Assembly (NCBI GenBank): GCA_902463905.1
Contig: CABQHF010000113.1
Location: forward strand, 1 to 7,044
Source of the DNA: an uncultured Faecalibacterium sp.
Lineage (GTDB): Bacteria; Bacillota; Clostridia; Oscillospirales; Ruminococcaceae
DNA: 7,044 nt
Reading direction: 5' to 3'
Part shown: piece after piece, positions 1 to 5,284 of the stretch
How positions within the stretch are numbered: the first letter of the stretch is position 1
Layout: every line of letters begins with the position of its first letter
Position numbers and translations under genes: made by a program
Notes under the pieces: model-generated
The model's database searches: none
Told to the model about the DNA's origin: nothing
The model's input: the letters and a program-made list of their open reading frames with translations, nothing else

Positions 1-156
1 CACCTGCCGCAGCGCCTCGATCACCAGCGCGTCGCTCTTGCCGCCGCCTGCCGCCCCGCCGTACAGGGCCTCGTCCTCGCTGCGCCGCATAAAGGCCGCC
101 TGCTTGGGCTGCGGCCGCCAGATGATGGGTCTGCCCTTATACATCTCCGCTGCCAT
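1..156 (-). CDS. terL: Terminase large subunit, N-terminal part (cut by window edge)
   Basis: The large terminase subunit is the ATPase/nuclease motor that packages DNA into the prohead. Only the first 52 codons are in the window. The peptide contains I-I-W-R-P-Q-P-K-Q (residues 11-19), the adenine-binding-type motif found at the start of phage TerL proteins, and then a textbook Walker A loop, GGAAGGGKSD (residues 33-42), with Lys40 and Ser41 as the expected ATP-binding residues. I chose the ATG at 156 because AGGAGG lies 9 nt upstream. An in-frame ATG at 144 has no well-placed ribosome site. With this start the gene overlaps the end of the small subunit gene by 20 nt, which suggests translational coupling. 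The Walker B, nuclease domain and stop lie outside the window. The family call is strong; the exact TerL subgroup cannot be assigned from this piece. Confidence 0.93.
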   Translation of the reverse strand, partial: MAAEMYKGRPIIWRPQPKQAAFMRRSEDEALYGGAAGGGKSDALVIEALRQV

Positions 157-847
157 CCAGCACCACCTCCTGTCGTTCGCTCACTTCCTGCCCTTCCATC
201 AGCACCGCCGGGGCAGCGCTCTGGGTGCTGTCCCCGTCCCTCGGCACCAGCGCCGCCGCATTGGCCGCAGCGTTCAAAAGCACCGTGGCCACGTTCGCCG
301 CGTCCTTGTCGGTCATGGCCAGCGCCTCGTACCGCTCCAGCTGCTGTTCCAGCTCCTTCCGCTCATCGTCCTCCAGCCGCCGGTCGTAGCTGCCCGGCTC
401 ACTGTACACCACAAGGCCGGTTTCTGCCGCGTCCTGCAGGTTCTCCGCCTCGCTCTTGAGCAGCCCGCCGATCGCAAAGTCCCGGGCTCGGGCATCCTCG
501 TCCAGTTTTGCCCGCAGCTTTGTGCAGATCTCGCTGGCCCGCTGGTTCTCGGCCACCCGCTGCTGCAGGTAGCCCACCTGGGCCCGGGCTCCCAGCGCCG
601 CCCGGGCTGCGATCTCCCGCGCCGCCCGGGCCCTGGCCTCGGCAAACACCCCGTCCGACTTTCCGGCCTCCTCGGCCATCCAGCTGCGGATGGTGCTCTC
701 CGGCACGCCGTACTTCCGGGCCACTGCACAGATGGAGTTGGAGCTGATCATGGCCATCACCACCTCAGCCCGCACCCTGGCCGGGTACTTCTTCCCGCGC
801 CCCTGCCGACCCGGCACGGTATTTTTGCAGTATTTCCGCTGTGCCAT
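137..847 (-). CDS. terS: Terminase small subunit-like helix-turn-helix protein
   Basis: Probable DNA-recognition subunit of the packaging terminase, which binds the packaging start site and hands it to the motor. The protein has 236 residues. The N-terminus is basic (residues 2-27). A helix-turn-helix follows at about residues 36-58 (AVARKYGVPESTIRSWM). Residues 66-125 are rich in Ala, Arg and Glu and likely form a long helix or coiled coil for oligomer assembly. A second charged helix spans about 155-180, and the tail is acidic and Ala-rich. The ATG at 847 was chosen because GGGAGG lies 7 nt upstream; ATGs further out lack this. The role rests mainly on the HTH/coiled-coil layout and on its position directly before and overlapping terL. 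A different HTH regulator is possible but less likely. Upstream is a 321-bp gap, so the packaging genes may have their own late promoter. Confidence 0.8.
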   Translation of the reverse strand: MAQRKYCKNTVPGRQGRGKKYPARVRAEVVMAMISSNSICAVARKYGVPESTIRSWMAEEAGKSDGVFAEARARAAREIAARAALGARAQVGYLQQRVAENQRASEICTKLRAKLDEDARARDFAIGGLLKSEAENLQDAAETGLVVYSEPGSYDRRLEDDERKELEQQLERYEALAMTDKDAANVATVLLNAAANAAALVPRDGDSTQSAAPAVLMEGQEVSERQEVVLDGSGDV

Positions 848-1168
848 CCCAGGCCCTCCCTCTGTGCTCATGGTTCCAGTCTATCGCAAACCGCCGCACA
901 AAAAACCTACGGACTTTTTGGGGGAGTGGAGCACGGGTTGTGTTTGCTGTTTTTTCCGCAGCGGCCTTGCGGCGCTTTGAAAAACCAGAACACTGCCCCA
1001 GCCTCAGCTCCCAGCGTCTGCTGCGGCCCTTTGGCGGGCCTTGCATCCTGCTGGCCGCTGCCCCAACAGCTCCTCCCTGCTTCAGCCGCAGGCTGCGGTC
1101 GTCGCCGTTGCAGTACAAAAAGGCCGCGCGCCGCAGCGCTCAGCCATCTCTCTTCGTTCCCGCAGCTG
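848..1168. other. 321-bp gap without a convincing gene, upstream of the packaging genes
   Basis: Between the stop of the regulator gene and the start of the small terminase gene I find no reading frame with both a ribosome binding site and plausible composition. Minus-strand frames through it begin at TTG or poorly placed ATG codons and run out of frame into terS. The region holds a candidate terminator (1117-1137), a short GGCCC/GGGCC hairpin (about 1025-1040), a CCGCAG-G-CTGCGG palindrome (about 1087-1099), and an A/T-tract element at 899-920 where AAAAA and TTTTT arms flank CC-TAC-GG. Given its place between a regulator and the late genes, it is a likely site of late-transcription control, but no consensus promoter can be pointed to. 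Confidence 0.5.
1117..1137 (-). terminator. Candidate intrinsic terminator after the regulator gene
   Basis: On the minus strand, GCTGCG and CGCGGC form a 6-bp stem (one G-U pair) with a 3-nt loop, followed by C and five T residues. It lies about 30 nt beyond the stop codon of the regulator gene. The stem is short, so efficiency is uncertain, but position and U-run fit a rho-independent terminator. Confidence 0.4.
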
Positions 1169-1447
1169 TCATTCCGCCTCCAGCAGCCCTGCCGCCGCCG
1201 CATAGATCCCCACCGTGCTCAGCGCTTCCAGCTCCTTGCTGTAGTAGGTCGTCCGCCCGATGTACAGCGCTCGGATCACGTCCTCTTCCCGCATGCCCTC
1301 CAGGTAGCGCAGCCGCAAAAGCTCCCAGCAGGCAGGGTCCGTCCGGGCATAGTAGTCCCGCACCCGGTCCAGCACCGCCGCCCACTTGCCGCGCCCGTCG
1401 TACTGCCGCAGCGCCCTGCGCACCTCTTTCCGCTGCTTTTTGGTCAC
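1169..1447 (-). CDS. Phage sigma-region-4-like (ArpU/RinA-type) transcription regulator
   Basis: A 92-residue protein that probably switches on late gene transcription. The C-terminal half looks like a sigma-70 region 4 type helix-turn-helix: a helix with LLRLRYLEG (residues 43-51), then REEDVIRALYIGRTTYY (53-69) as the turn and recognition helix, then a leucine-rich helix (72-90). This arrangement is typical of the small ArpU, RinA and DUF1492-type regulators that lie just before the terminase genes in Firmicute phages. The N-terminus is basic (KKQRKEVRRALRQ). Translation starts at GTG; AAAGGCGG 6 nt upstream is one mismatch from a perfect Shine-Dalgarno sequence. It follows the replication gene after an AT-rich 103-bp gap and precedes the packaging genes by 321 bp, which suits a late-gene switch. 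Assignment to a particular family within this group is uncertain. Confidence 0.72.
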   Translation of the reverse strand: MTKKQRKEVRRALRQYDGRGKWAAVLDRVRDYYARTDPACWELLRLRYLEGMREEDVIRALYIGRTTYYSKELEALSTVGIYAAAAGLLEAE

Positions 1448-1517
1448 TGCCCGCCGCCTTTCCCGCTTTTTTTGCCGTTTTTGGCTGATATCTCACACAT
1501 TCCCCGCACAAACCGCC

Positions 1518-1535
1518 TATTTTACGCGCAAAATA
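1518..1535. promoter_or_regulatory. Near-perfect 18-bp palindrome, operator candidate
   Basis: TATTTTACGCGCAAAATA is self-complementary at 16 of 18 positions. It lies in the AT-rich gap between the replication gene and the regulator gene, about 70 nt before the regulator start. The minus strand reads TAAAAT at one end, a possible -10 box, but no good -35 box is found. It could bind a dimeric regulator, perhaps the product of the next gene. Confidence 0.4.
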
Positions 1536-1550
1536 AATATTTCTTGTCTG

Positions 1551-2435
1551 TCATGTGCGAACTTTCGCAAACTCCCGCCGCCGCAGGATCACATAAGCCT
1601 GCGGTTCGGTGGCTTCCCAGCCCTCCGGCCGGGGCTCGGCATTCTCGTGCAGCCCGCCGGGGTCAAAGATCTGGATCTTCACGCACTCCCACCCCGGGAA
1701 CAGCTTTTCCCACCACGCCGGGTCCTCCGCGTGTTCGCTGCAGGCCTCCCGCAGCTGGCGGCGGCTCCACTTGGTGTCAGCTGCCGGCTGCTCCTCCGGC
1801 AGGGTCAGGTTGCTGGTTTCCAGGCACCGCCGGAAGCTGTGGCCGTAGATGTACCCCACCGTGCCGCTCGTACCCTGCCCGTCAATGCCCAGGATCTTCT
1901 TCATGATGATCCGGTCTGCGTTCATGGTGCCCATGGGCTCAAACTCCCGTGTGCCGGGGACACGCCGCCGCCATAGATCCTCCAGCATATACCGCAGCTC
2001 CCGCCGCTCTGCCTCACTCAGCCCCGGGCACTGGGCAAAGCCATGCATGTGCAGCCGCCCGGCCTCGCCGTTGCGCACGGCCCACAGCATCAGCTTCAGC
2101 CAGGTCCCCCGCACGCCAAAGCGCTTGCGCACCGCCCGCTGCACCCGCCGGGCATAGTTCTTCACGTCCCGCCAGCAGCCTTCCTCGTCCTCGGGCAGGT
2201 AGGCGTCCTCGTATGTAGCGGTCAGGTAAAAGCCGTTCTGGCCAAAATTGGCCAGCACCTTGCGCAGTCGACGGCGCAGACTGGCGGCCTTGTTCCGGCT
2301 TTTCTGGCCCTTGTCGCTCTCTTTGCGCTTCTTGCCCCGCTGGCGGTGCTCCTGATCCGTCACGGGGTAAATGCCCACGGTCTGGTATGTGTCCCCGCAA
2401 AGGGTCCTTTTTTCCCGGATGTAGCTTTTTCGCAT
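1551..2435 (-). CDS. HUH-type rolling-circle replication-associated protein (REP_ORF2/G2P-like)
   Basis: A 294-residue protein of the G2P/ORF2-like replication-associated family that is common in Clostridia phages and integrative elements. Rolling-circle initiators nick one strand at an origin through a tyrosine and a metal held by a His-U-His motif. Visible here are the family N-terminus MRKSYIREKR with L-C-G-D; a basic stretch (31-60); a motif-1-like strand FYLTATYE (69-76); the metal motif LHMHGFAQ, with His129 and His131; EDLWRRR (152-158); MNADRI (171-176); and GYIYGHS (194-200), whose Tyr195 or Tyr197 is the candidate nicking residue. The C-terminus S-R-R-Q-L, WWEKLFPGWE and AYVILRRR matches the family tail. 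The ATG at 2435 has GGAGG 8 nt upstream and gives the family's start; the frame runs open further upstream without a better site. It has its own promoter region. Whether it replicates the phage is inference. Confidence 0.85.
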   Translation of the reverse strand: MRKSYIREKRTLCGDTYQTVGIYPVTDQEHRQRGKKRKESDKGQKSRNKAASLRRRLRKVLANFGQNGFYLTATYEDAYLPEDEEGCWRDVKNYARRVQRAVRKRFGVRGTWLKLMLWAVRNGEAGRLHMHGFAQCPGLSEAERRELRYMLEDLWRRRVPGTREFEPMGTMNADRIIMKKILGIDGQGTSGTVGYIYGHSFRRCLETSNLTLPEEQPAADTKWSRRQLREACSEHAEDPAWWEKLFPGWECVKIQIFDPGGLHENAEPRPEGWEATEPQAYVILRRREFAKVRT

Positions 2436-2528
2436 CCCGGTGCCCTCCCTGTCCGGTAAACTTTTCGTGTTGGTTTCTTTTCTGTGGCCCACACAGTCAC
2501 AAGATTAACGGGTATACAAGCCCCCCAA

Positions 2529-2549
2529 AAGCGCCCGCCCCGGACGCTT
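2529..2549 (-). promoter_or_regulatory. Hairpin/operator abutting the -10 box of the replication gene promoter
   Basis: On the minus strand AAGCGTCC and GGGCGCTT pair over 8 bp (one G-U) around a 5-nt loop, directly against the TATAAT box and over the expected transcription start. A second pair of arms, ACAAGCCC (2516-2523) and GGGCTTGT (2564-2571), encloses both the hairpin and the -10 box. Such symmetry fits a repressor or autoregulatory site. The run of four T residues after the hairpin would also allow an attenuator. Confidence 0.4.
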
Positions 2550-2580
2550 ATTATAAAAAGGAAGGGCTTGTTCAGTTCAA
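2550..2580 (-). promoter_or_regulatory. Promoter of the replication gene
   Basis: On the minus strand a perfect TATAAT (2550-2555) follows TTGAAC (2575-2580) with a 19-bp spacer; TGAACT one base over gives 18 bp. The spacing is slightly long but the -10 box is ideal. Transcription would start near 2543 and give a leader of about 108 nt before the replication gene's ATG at 2435. Confidence 0.6.
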
Positions 2581-2585
2581 ACGCC

Positions 2586-2612
2586 TGCCGCCAGATTTTC
2601 CCTCTGGCAGCA
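2586..2612. repeat. Inverted repeat just upstream of the promoter
   Basis: TGCCGCCAGA and TCTGGCAGCA pair at 9 of 10 positions around a 7-nt loop. It sits between the terminator of the early operon and the -35 box of the replication promoter. It lacks a following T-run on either strand, so a binding site or an RNA hairpin on read-through transcripts is more likely than a terminator. Confidence 0.4.
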
Positions 2613-2642
2613 CCCGTTCAGCCTGACGCTCCCGCCGTCGCC

Positions 2643-2681
2643 AAAGCCCCCGGCCGCGCGCATCCAGCGCCGCCGGGGGCT
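2643..2681 (-). terminator. Terminator-like hairpin at the end of the early operon
   Basis: Directly after the last stop codon, the minus strand has AGCCCCCGGC and GCCGGGGGCT as a 10-bp perfect stem, with further GCGC/GCGC pairing inside the loop. Only three T residues follow, so the stem is very strong but the U-run is weak. It separates the coupled early genes from the replication gene's promoter. Confidence 0.6.
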
Positions 2682-2683
2682 CG

Positions 2684-2875
2684 TTATTTGTGCTTTCCGC
2701 CCATCCAGAACTCCGCGTCAAAGTCGTTCCGGTTGATCTTTCCCGCATCGTTCTGGCTCTTCGTGTAGGTCTTTTCTTTCTGTACCTCGGCTTTCCAGGC
2801 CCGGTATTTTTCGCACCGGTCGCTGCAGGCCGGGTGCCGGTCCGGGCAGTCCGGCGTGCATACCGGCTTTACCAT
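2684..2875 (-). CDS. Small four-cysteine phage protein (CPDRHP type)
   Basis: A 63-residue protein of a small family recurrent in Clostridia phages, which I recognise by the sequence C-P-D-R-H-P-x-C-x-D-x-C-E-K-Y. Cysteines at residues 6, 10, 17 and 21 (C-x3-C-x6-C-x3-C), with His14 between them, could bind zinc. The rest is charged: a Lys/Glu-rich helix (about 22-37) and a polar tail ending in FWMGGKHK. No molecular function is established to my knowledge. The ATG at 2875 overlaps the end of the preceding gene by 7 nt (ATGGTAA) and has no good ribosome site of its own, so translation probably depends on ribosomes arriving from upstream. It is the last gene of the early operon. Confidence 0.8.
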   Translation of the reverse strand: MVKPVCTPDCPDRHPACSDRCEKYRAWKAEVQKEKTYTKSQNDAGKINRNDFDAEFWMGGKHK

Positions 2876-3360
2876 GCCGGAGCGGCCGGTTTTCCCTCTG
2901 CTGCCCAGTACCCATAGCTCAGCTCCTTCTTCCCACGCTCCCGGGCCTTGGCGTTGTAGCCCTCCAGCTCCCGCACGTCCCGCTGCAGCGGGTCAGGGTC
3001 TGCCAGGTACTTCTTCAGCCGCACCCGGGGCTTCCTGGGTGCCGCCGGTTTCAGCGTCAGTACGGCGGCCCCCTTCGGCTTTGTGGGCCTCCTCGGCGGC
3101 TTTGCCTGGGCGTTCTCCGTCTTTTTCGGCTGCAGCCGCACCTTGTAGGCTTTCTGGCTGTAGGCTACTTCTACCTTTTCCCGGGTGATGTCCCACCGGT
3201 GCTTGCTGCGGCGCTTGCGCTGGCGCTGCTGGTCCCGCCACAGCGTCGGCAGGATCTTCTCCGCCCGGACCACGCCCTGGGCGGCCAGGTCTGCTGCCGT
3301 GCCCTCGTACAGCACCTTCCCGCTGTCCGGGTCGTGCAGGCGGTATTTGTACACCATCAT
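2869..3360 (-). CDS. Basic two-domain phage protein with SYGYW tail, function unknown
   Basis: A 163-residue, strongly basic protein. The N-terminal part (about 3-58) has the pattern YKYRLHDPDSGKVLYEGTAA, then an Ala-rich helix and an Arg/Lys-rich segment ending in KHRWDI. It resembles small phage modules of the form 'beta hairpin, E-G-T-A-x-E, HTH-like helix, basic wing', so DNA binding is plausible. Residues 78-117 form a Lys/Pro/Arg-rich linker. The C-terminus DVRELEGYNAK followed by LSYGYWAAEGK resembles the M-S-Y-G-x-W tails of many short Firmicute phage proteins. The start is ATG at 3360, which overlaps the previous stop as ATGA and has GGAGG 10 nt upstream; the ATG one codon later is the alternative. 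A fusion of two usually separate small proteins is possible. Function unknown. Confidence 0.8.
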   Translation of the reverse strand: MMVYKYRLHDPDSGKVLYEGTAADLAAQGVVRAEKILPTLWRDQQRQRKRRSKHRWDITREKVEVAYSQKAYKVRLQPKKTENAQAKPPRRPTKPKGAAVLTLKPAAPRKPRVRLKKYLADPDPLQRDVRELEGYNAKARERGKKELSYGYWAAEGKPAAPAW

Positions 3361-3545
3361 ACGGCTTTTCCCTCCTGCTTCCCGGCCCGGTGCTTTGCGC
3401 TCGCACGCTTCTCCTGCAGGCGCTTGAGCGGGTCCGCCCACTCCTCACGCACCATGTCCCGCACCTCCTGTACCTGCACGCCGTGCTTTCCGGCCGCCTT
3501 TTTGCAAAAGCGCTTGCGGCTCATTCTGCATTTGTCCTTGCTCAT
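3357..3545 (-). CDS. Small basic hypothetical protein
   Basis: A 62-residue, Lys/Arg-rich protein (MSKDKCRMSRKRFCKKAAGK at the start) with a likely amphipathic central helix, residues 23-50, holding EVRDMVREEW and LKRLQEKRASAK. Two cysteines (6 and 14) lie in the basic N-terminus. The high positive charge suggests nucleic-acid binding, but no family is recognised. The ATG at 3545 overlaps the previous stop in an ATGA and has GGAGG 6 nt upstream; it also ends in an ATGA overlap with the next gene. The larger open frame that continues upstream is an antisense-type extension over the HTH gene and was not used. Confidence 0.75.
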   Translation of the reverse strand: MSKDKCRMSRKRFCKKAAGKHGVQVQEVRDMVREEWADPLKRLQEKRASAKHRAGKQEGKAV

Positions 3546-3766
3546 GCGTTGCCTCCGCTCCCGTACAGCTCCACTTCCACACCGTCCGCCGTCACCAGCA
3601 CCCCGCCGTCCAGCGCCACGGCCAGCTGCTGCAGCCGTGCCGACGGCACCCGCAGCAGCCCGGCAGGCCGCATCCACTTGGTGATCTCCCCGGCCCGGAT
3701 GCCGATCTTCTCCGCCAGGGTGTCGGCGTTCTCGCCCCGGTAGGCCATTGCCTCCTTCAGTGTCAT
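3542..3766 (-). CDS. Small helix-turn-helix (XRE/Cro-like) protein
   Basis: A 74-residue protein with a probable Cro/C1-type DNA-binding fold. Residues 16-33, TLAEKIGIRAGEITKWMR, have the spacing of helix 2, turn and recognition helix in XRE regulators. The segment SARLQQLAVALDGGVLV (about 43-59) matches the closing helix of that fold, where 'L..LA.AL' is typical. The last 15 residues, ADGVEVELYGSG, look like a beta hairpin. I chose the second of two nearby ATGs: it forms an ATGA overlap with the previous stop and has CGGAGG 7 nt upstream, while the first would be only 1 nt from that site. It may regulate the early genes or act as an accessory DNA-binding factor; nothing here shows its target. 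Confidence 0.75.
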   Translation of the reverse strand: MTLKEAMAYRGENADTLAEKIGIRAGEITKWMRPAGLLRVPSARLQQLAVALDGGVLVTADGVEVELYGSGGNA

Positions 3767-3933
3767 TCCCATGCCTCCGTGATCTCAATTACTTTTTTGC
3801 AGCACCAGATCTGTGCATCCAATGCCCCGATTCCGCAGTCGAGCAACCACTTCTTGCGCTCCAGCAGCCAGATCTGCACATCATACGCCTGAATCCTGAT
3901 AAGTCTGCAGATTCCTGCCCAGATCTCGGTCAT
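3763..3933 (-). CDS. Small hypothetical protein with an internal repeat (QIW repeat)
   Basis: A 56-residue protein rich in Ile, Trp and Cys that I do not recognise. It contains two copies of a 9-residue unit, IQAYDVQIW (14-22) and IGALDAQIW (35-43), 21 residues apart, each followed by a Lys-bearing stretch. A related EIW stands at residues 3-5. The chain could be one amphipathic helix with three cysteines (9, 33 and 44-45 as a CC pair), perhaps membrane-associated, but it lacks a clean transmembrane stretch. The ATG at 3933 overlaps the previous stop as ATGA, with AGGAGG 8 nt upstream, and the gene's own stop overlaps the HTH gene start. The coupling on both sides is the main support that it is real. 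Confidence 0.75.
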   Translation of the reverse strand: MTEIWAGICRLIRIQAYDVQIWLLERKKWLLDCGIGALDAQIWCCKKVIEITEAWE

Positions 3934-4682
3934 CTCGCCCGCCTCCTCTCCCAGCTCTCCGGCATGGCCGGGGCCTGCAGCACGGTCTGGATGCGCTTTT
4001 CCACTTCCGCCGGGGCCAGCGGCAGGCAGCCCACCCGCTTGCGGCTGGCCTCCACCATCCAGGCCCGCTCTGCCAGCCCGTCCAGTGCCTGCCGGGTCTG
4101 GCGCTGCTGCTGATGCAGCGCCTGTGCGTCCGGGATGTCCTCCACCTGCACGTCGGTCTTGTAGGCGTCCCGGGCGCAGCGGCAAAAACGCTCCAGCGCC
4201 ACGTCCACGCCGTCCTCTATGGCCCAGGCGGAAAGCTGCCGGAAGTTCTCCAGCACCGCTTTATGTAAGTCGTTCAGGCGCTTGGCTCCAAAGCCCAGCA
4301 CCTCGGCGCAGGCCGCCGCGTATACCCGCCACTCCAGCGTGGCGGCGTTGTCCACCGCCATGCGGATCTGCAGTTCTTTCTGCTTGCGGGCCGCGCCCTT
4401 GCCCAGCGGTACCCGGAACTCGGTTTCCGCTCCTTCCGGCAAAAGGCTCACCAGCCAGGTCTGCCCGGCTGCGGCCTGTTCCCGGCCGCTTTTCCGGGGC
4501 TGGGCCATCACTTCCAGCATCTCCTCGTTGATCGCGTCCCGCCGCAGGTTTACCTTCCGCAGCCGCTGCACACCCACCTCGTACTCGTCGTGCAGGGCAA
4601 TGGTCACGCAGGCGTGCATAAAATCTACCGCATTGTTCTCTGCCAGACTGATCTTCTCGGTCAGGCTCAGTTTCTTCTTCAT
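3930..4682 (-). CDS. 250-residue phage protein with two related GxxRL modules, function unknown
   Basis: The largest protein of the early operon. Two stretches resemble each other without gaps at an offset of 95 residues: A (about 17-58), containing DEYEVGVQRL, and B (about 112-153), containing EVLGFGAKRL. Both are helical, have Ala/Cys before the Gly-x-x-Arg-Leu core and charged residues after it. The B pattern, 'x-F-G-x-x-R-L', recalls short Clostridia phage proteins of unknown function, so this looks like a duplication or a fusion of such modules. Between them lies a Gln/Lys-rich link (60-107). After B, residues 155-180 (EDGVDVALERF, CARDAY) and an Arg/Gln-rich helix (187-220) follow. The ATG at 4682 forms ATGA with the previous stop and has AAAGGA 8 nt upstream. 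No catalytic motif is seen. Confidence 0.85.
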   Translation of the reverse strand: MKKKLSLTEKISLAENNAVDFMHACVTIALHDEYEVGVQRLRKVNLRRDAINEEMLEVMAQPRKSGREQAAAGQTWLVSLLPEGAETEFRVPLGKGAARKQKELQIRMAVDNAATLEWRVYAAACAEVLGFGAKRLNDLHKAVLENFRQLSAWAIEDGVDVALERFCRCARDAYKTDVQVEDIPDAQALHQQQRQTRQALDGLAERAWMVEASRKRVGCLPLAPAEVEKRIQTVLQAPAMPESWERRRAR

Positions 4683-4861
4683 CTCTTTGTCCTTTCGTAG
4701 TATTCGTCGTGCAGCTTCTGCCACTGGGCCAGCGGCAGAGCCTTGTCCCGTGCCGCACGGGCCAGCACCCGGTACGCCGGGCCGTTTTTGTCCCGCGGGT
4801 TCATCCAGTCCGCCTTTTCCAGCGCCTCGTTCAACTCCCGTCGGTACTCTTCGTAGGTCAA
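4679..4861 (-). CDS. Small acidic/basic helical hypothetical protein, TTG start
   Basis: A 60-residue, highly charged, mostly helical protein (N-terminal TYEEYRRELNEALEKADW, C-terminal LHDEYYERTKR). No family recognised. The start is TTG at 4861: AGGAGG lies 7 nt upstream and follows immediately after the previous gene's TAA stop, while no ATG is available. A rare start codon behind an ideal ribosome site may keep its level below that of its neighbours. It heads the run of ATGA-coupled genes, its own stop overlapping the ATG of the 250-residue protein. Confidence 0.75.
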   Translation of the reverse strand: MTYEEYRRELNEALEKADWMNPRDKNGPAYRVLARAARDKALPLAQWQKLHDEYYERTKR

Positions 4862-4874
4862 GGGTGCGCCTCCT

Positions 4875-5093
4875 TTACGGTTCCCCGTGGTCGTTCATCC
4901 AGCTGGCCGCCAGCGCCCGGGCGTCTGCCAGTTTGTCGCACAGCATGTTCACGGCTGCTTCCTGCATCCACTCCGGCAGCTTGTCGGCCTGCATCAGGGC
5001 AGCGCCCATGTCCCGCACCAGCTCCTCGCCGTGCAGCTCCATCCGCTGCCAGATCTCCGCCTCGTCCGTCGTCAGGTTCTCCGGCCGGCTCAC
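4875..5093 (-). CDS. Small hypothetical protein, GTG start
   Basis: A 72-residue acidic, helical protein (TTDEAEIWQRMELHGEELVR, then a second helix with LCDKLADARALAASWM). No known family is recognised. The GTG at 5093 overlaps the previous stop as GTGA and has GGAGGT 6 nt upstream, so it was preferred over the long upstream extension of the same frame, whose Gly/Arg/Gln-rich composition shows it is only the shadow of the preceding gene. It ends 13 nt before the TTG start of the next gene. Confidence 0.78.
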   Translation of the reverse strand: MSRPENLTTDEAEIWQRMELHGEELVRDMGAALMQADKLPEWMQEAAVNMLCDKLADARALAASWMNDHGEP

Positions 5094-5281
5094 TTCAGCA
5101 CCTCCACGCTGTAGGCCTTGCAGGTACAGCCCCCGTGCTCTGCCCGGGCTTTGTCCTCGGCCATGGCCTTTGCCACGCCCTTGCTGATGGCCTGCACCTC
5201 GTAGCTGCAGTGTGTAAAGTATTCGCTTTTGGTCTGTGGCAGCTTCTGGCTGCACTCCACATTCACGCGGTATCTGCCCAT
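5090..5281 (-). CDS. Small cysteine-containing hypothetical protein
   Basis: A 63-residue protein. It begins with a beta-like stretch (GRYRVNVECSQ), has a helix at about 28-48 (VQAISKGVAKAMAEDKARAE), and ends with GGCTCKAYSVEVLK. The pattern strand, helix, strand suggests a small alpha/beta fold. Four cysteines (10, 25, 52, 54) include a C-x-C pair, which could bind metal. The ATG at 5281 lies 3 nt after the previous stop, with only a partial ribosome site (AAAGGCGGG), so it may rely on re-initiation. Its stop overlaps the GTG of the next gene. No family recognised. Confidence 0.75.
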   Translation of the reverse strand: MGRYRVNVECSQKLPQTKSEYFTHCSYEVQAISKGVAKAMAEDKARAEHGGCTCKAYSVEVLK

Positions 5282-5284
5282 CCT

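Noticed and set aside
868..885. tRNA T-loop-like GGTTCCAGTC in the terS upstream gap
   Set aside because: The conserved purine after TTC is a C, and no acceptor, D or anticodon stems can be formed around it.
765..1118. Minus-strand open frame across the 321-bp gap into terS
   Set aside because: It starts at TTG without a ribosome site, is Arg/Gly/Ala-rich, and runs out of frame into the well-supported terS start. An internal ATG does not improve the case.
38..1906. Very long plus-strand open frame (622 codons)
   Set aside because: It lies antisense to terminase, regulator and replication genes, which have recognisable domains and ribosome sites. Its product is a Pro/Arg/Leu/His-rich low-complexity chain, typical of the reverse complement of GC-rich coding DNA.
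4219..5187. Plus-strand open frame of 322 codons
   Set aside because: Antisense to four coupled minus-strand genes, Ser/Arg/Pro-rich, with no promoter or ribosome site.
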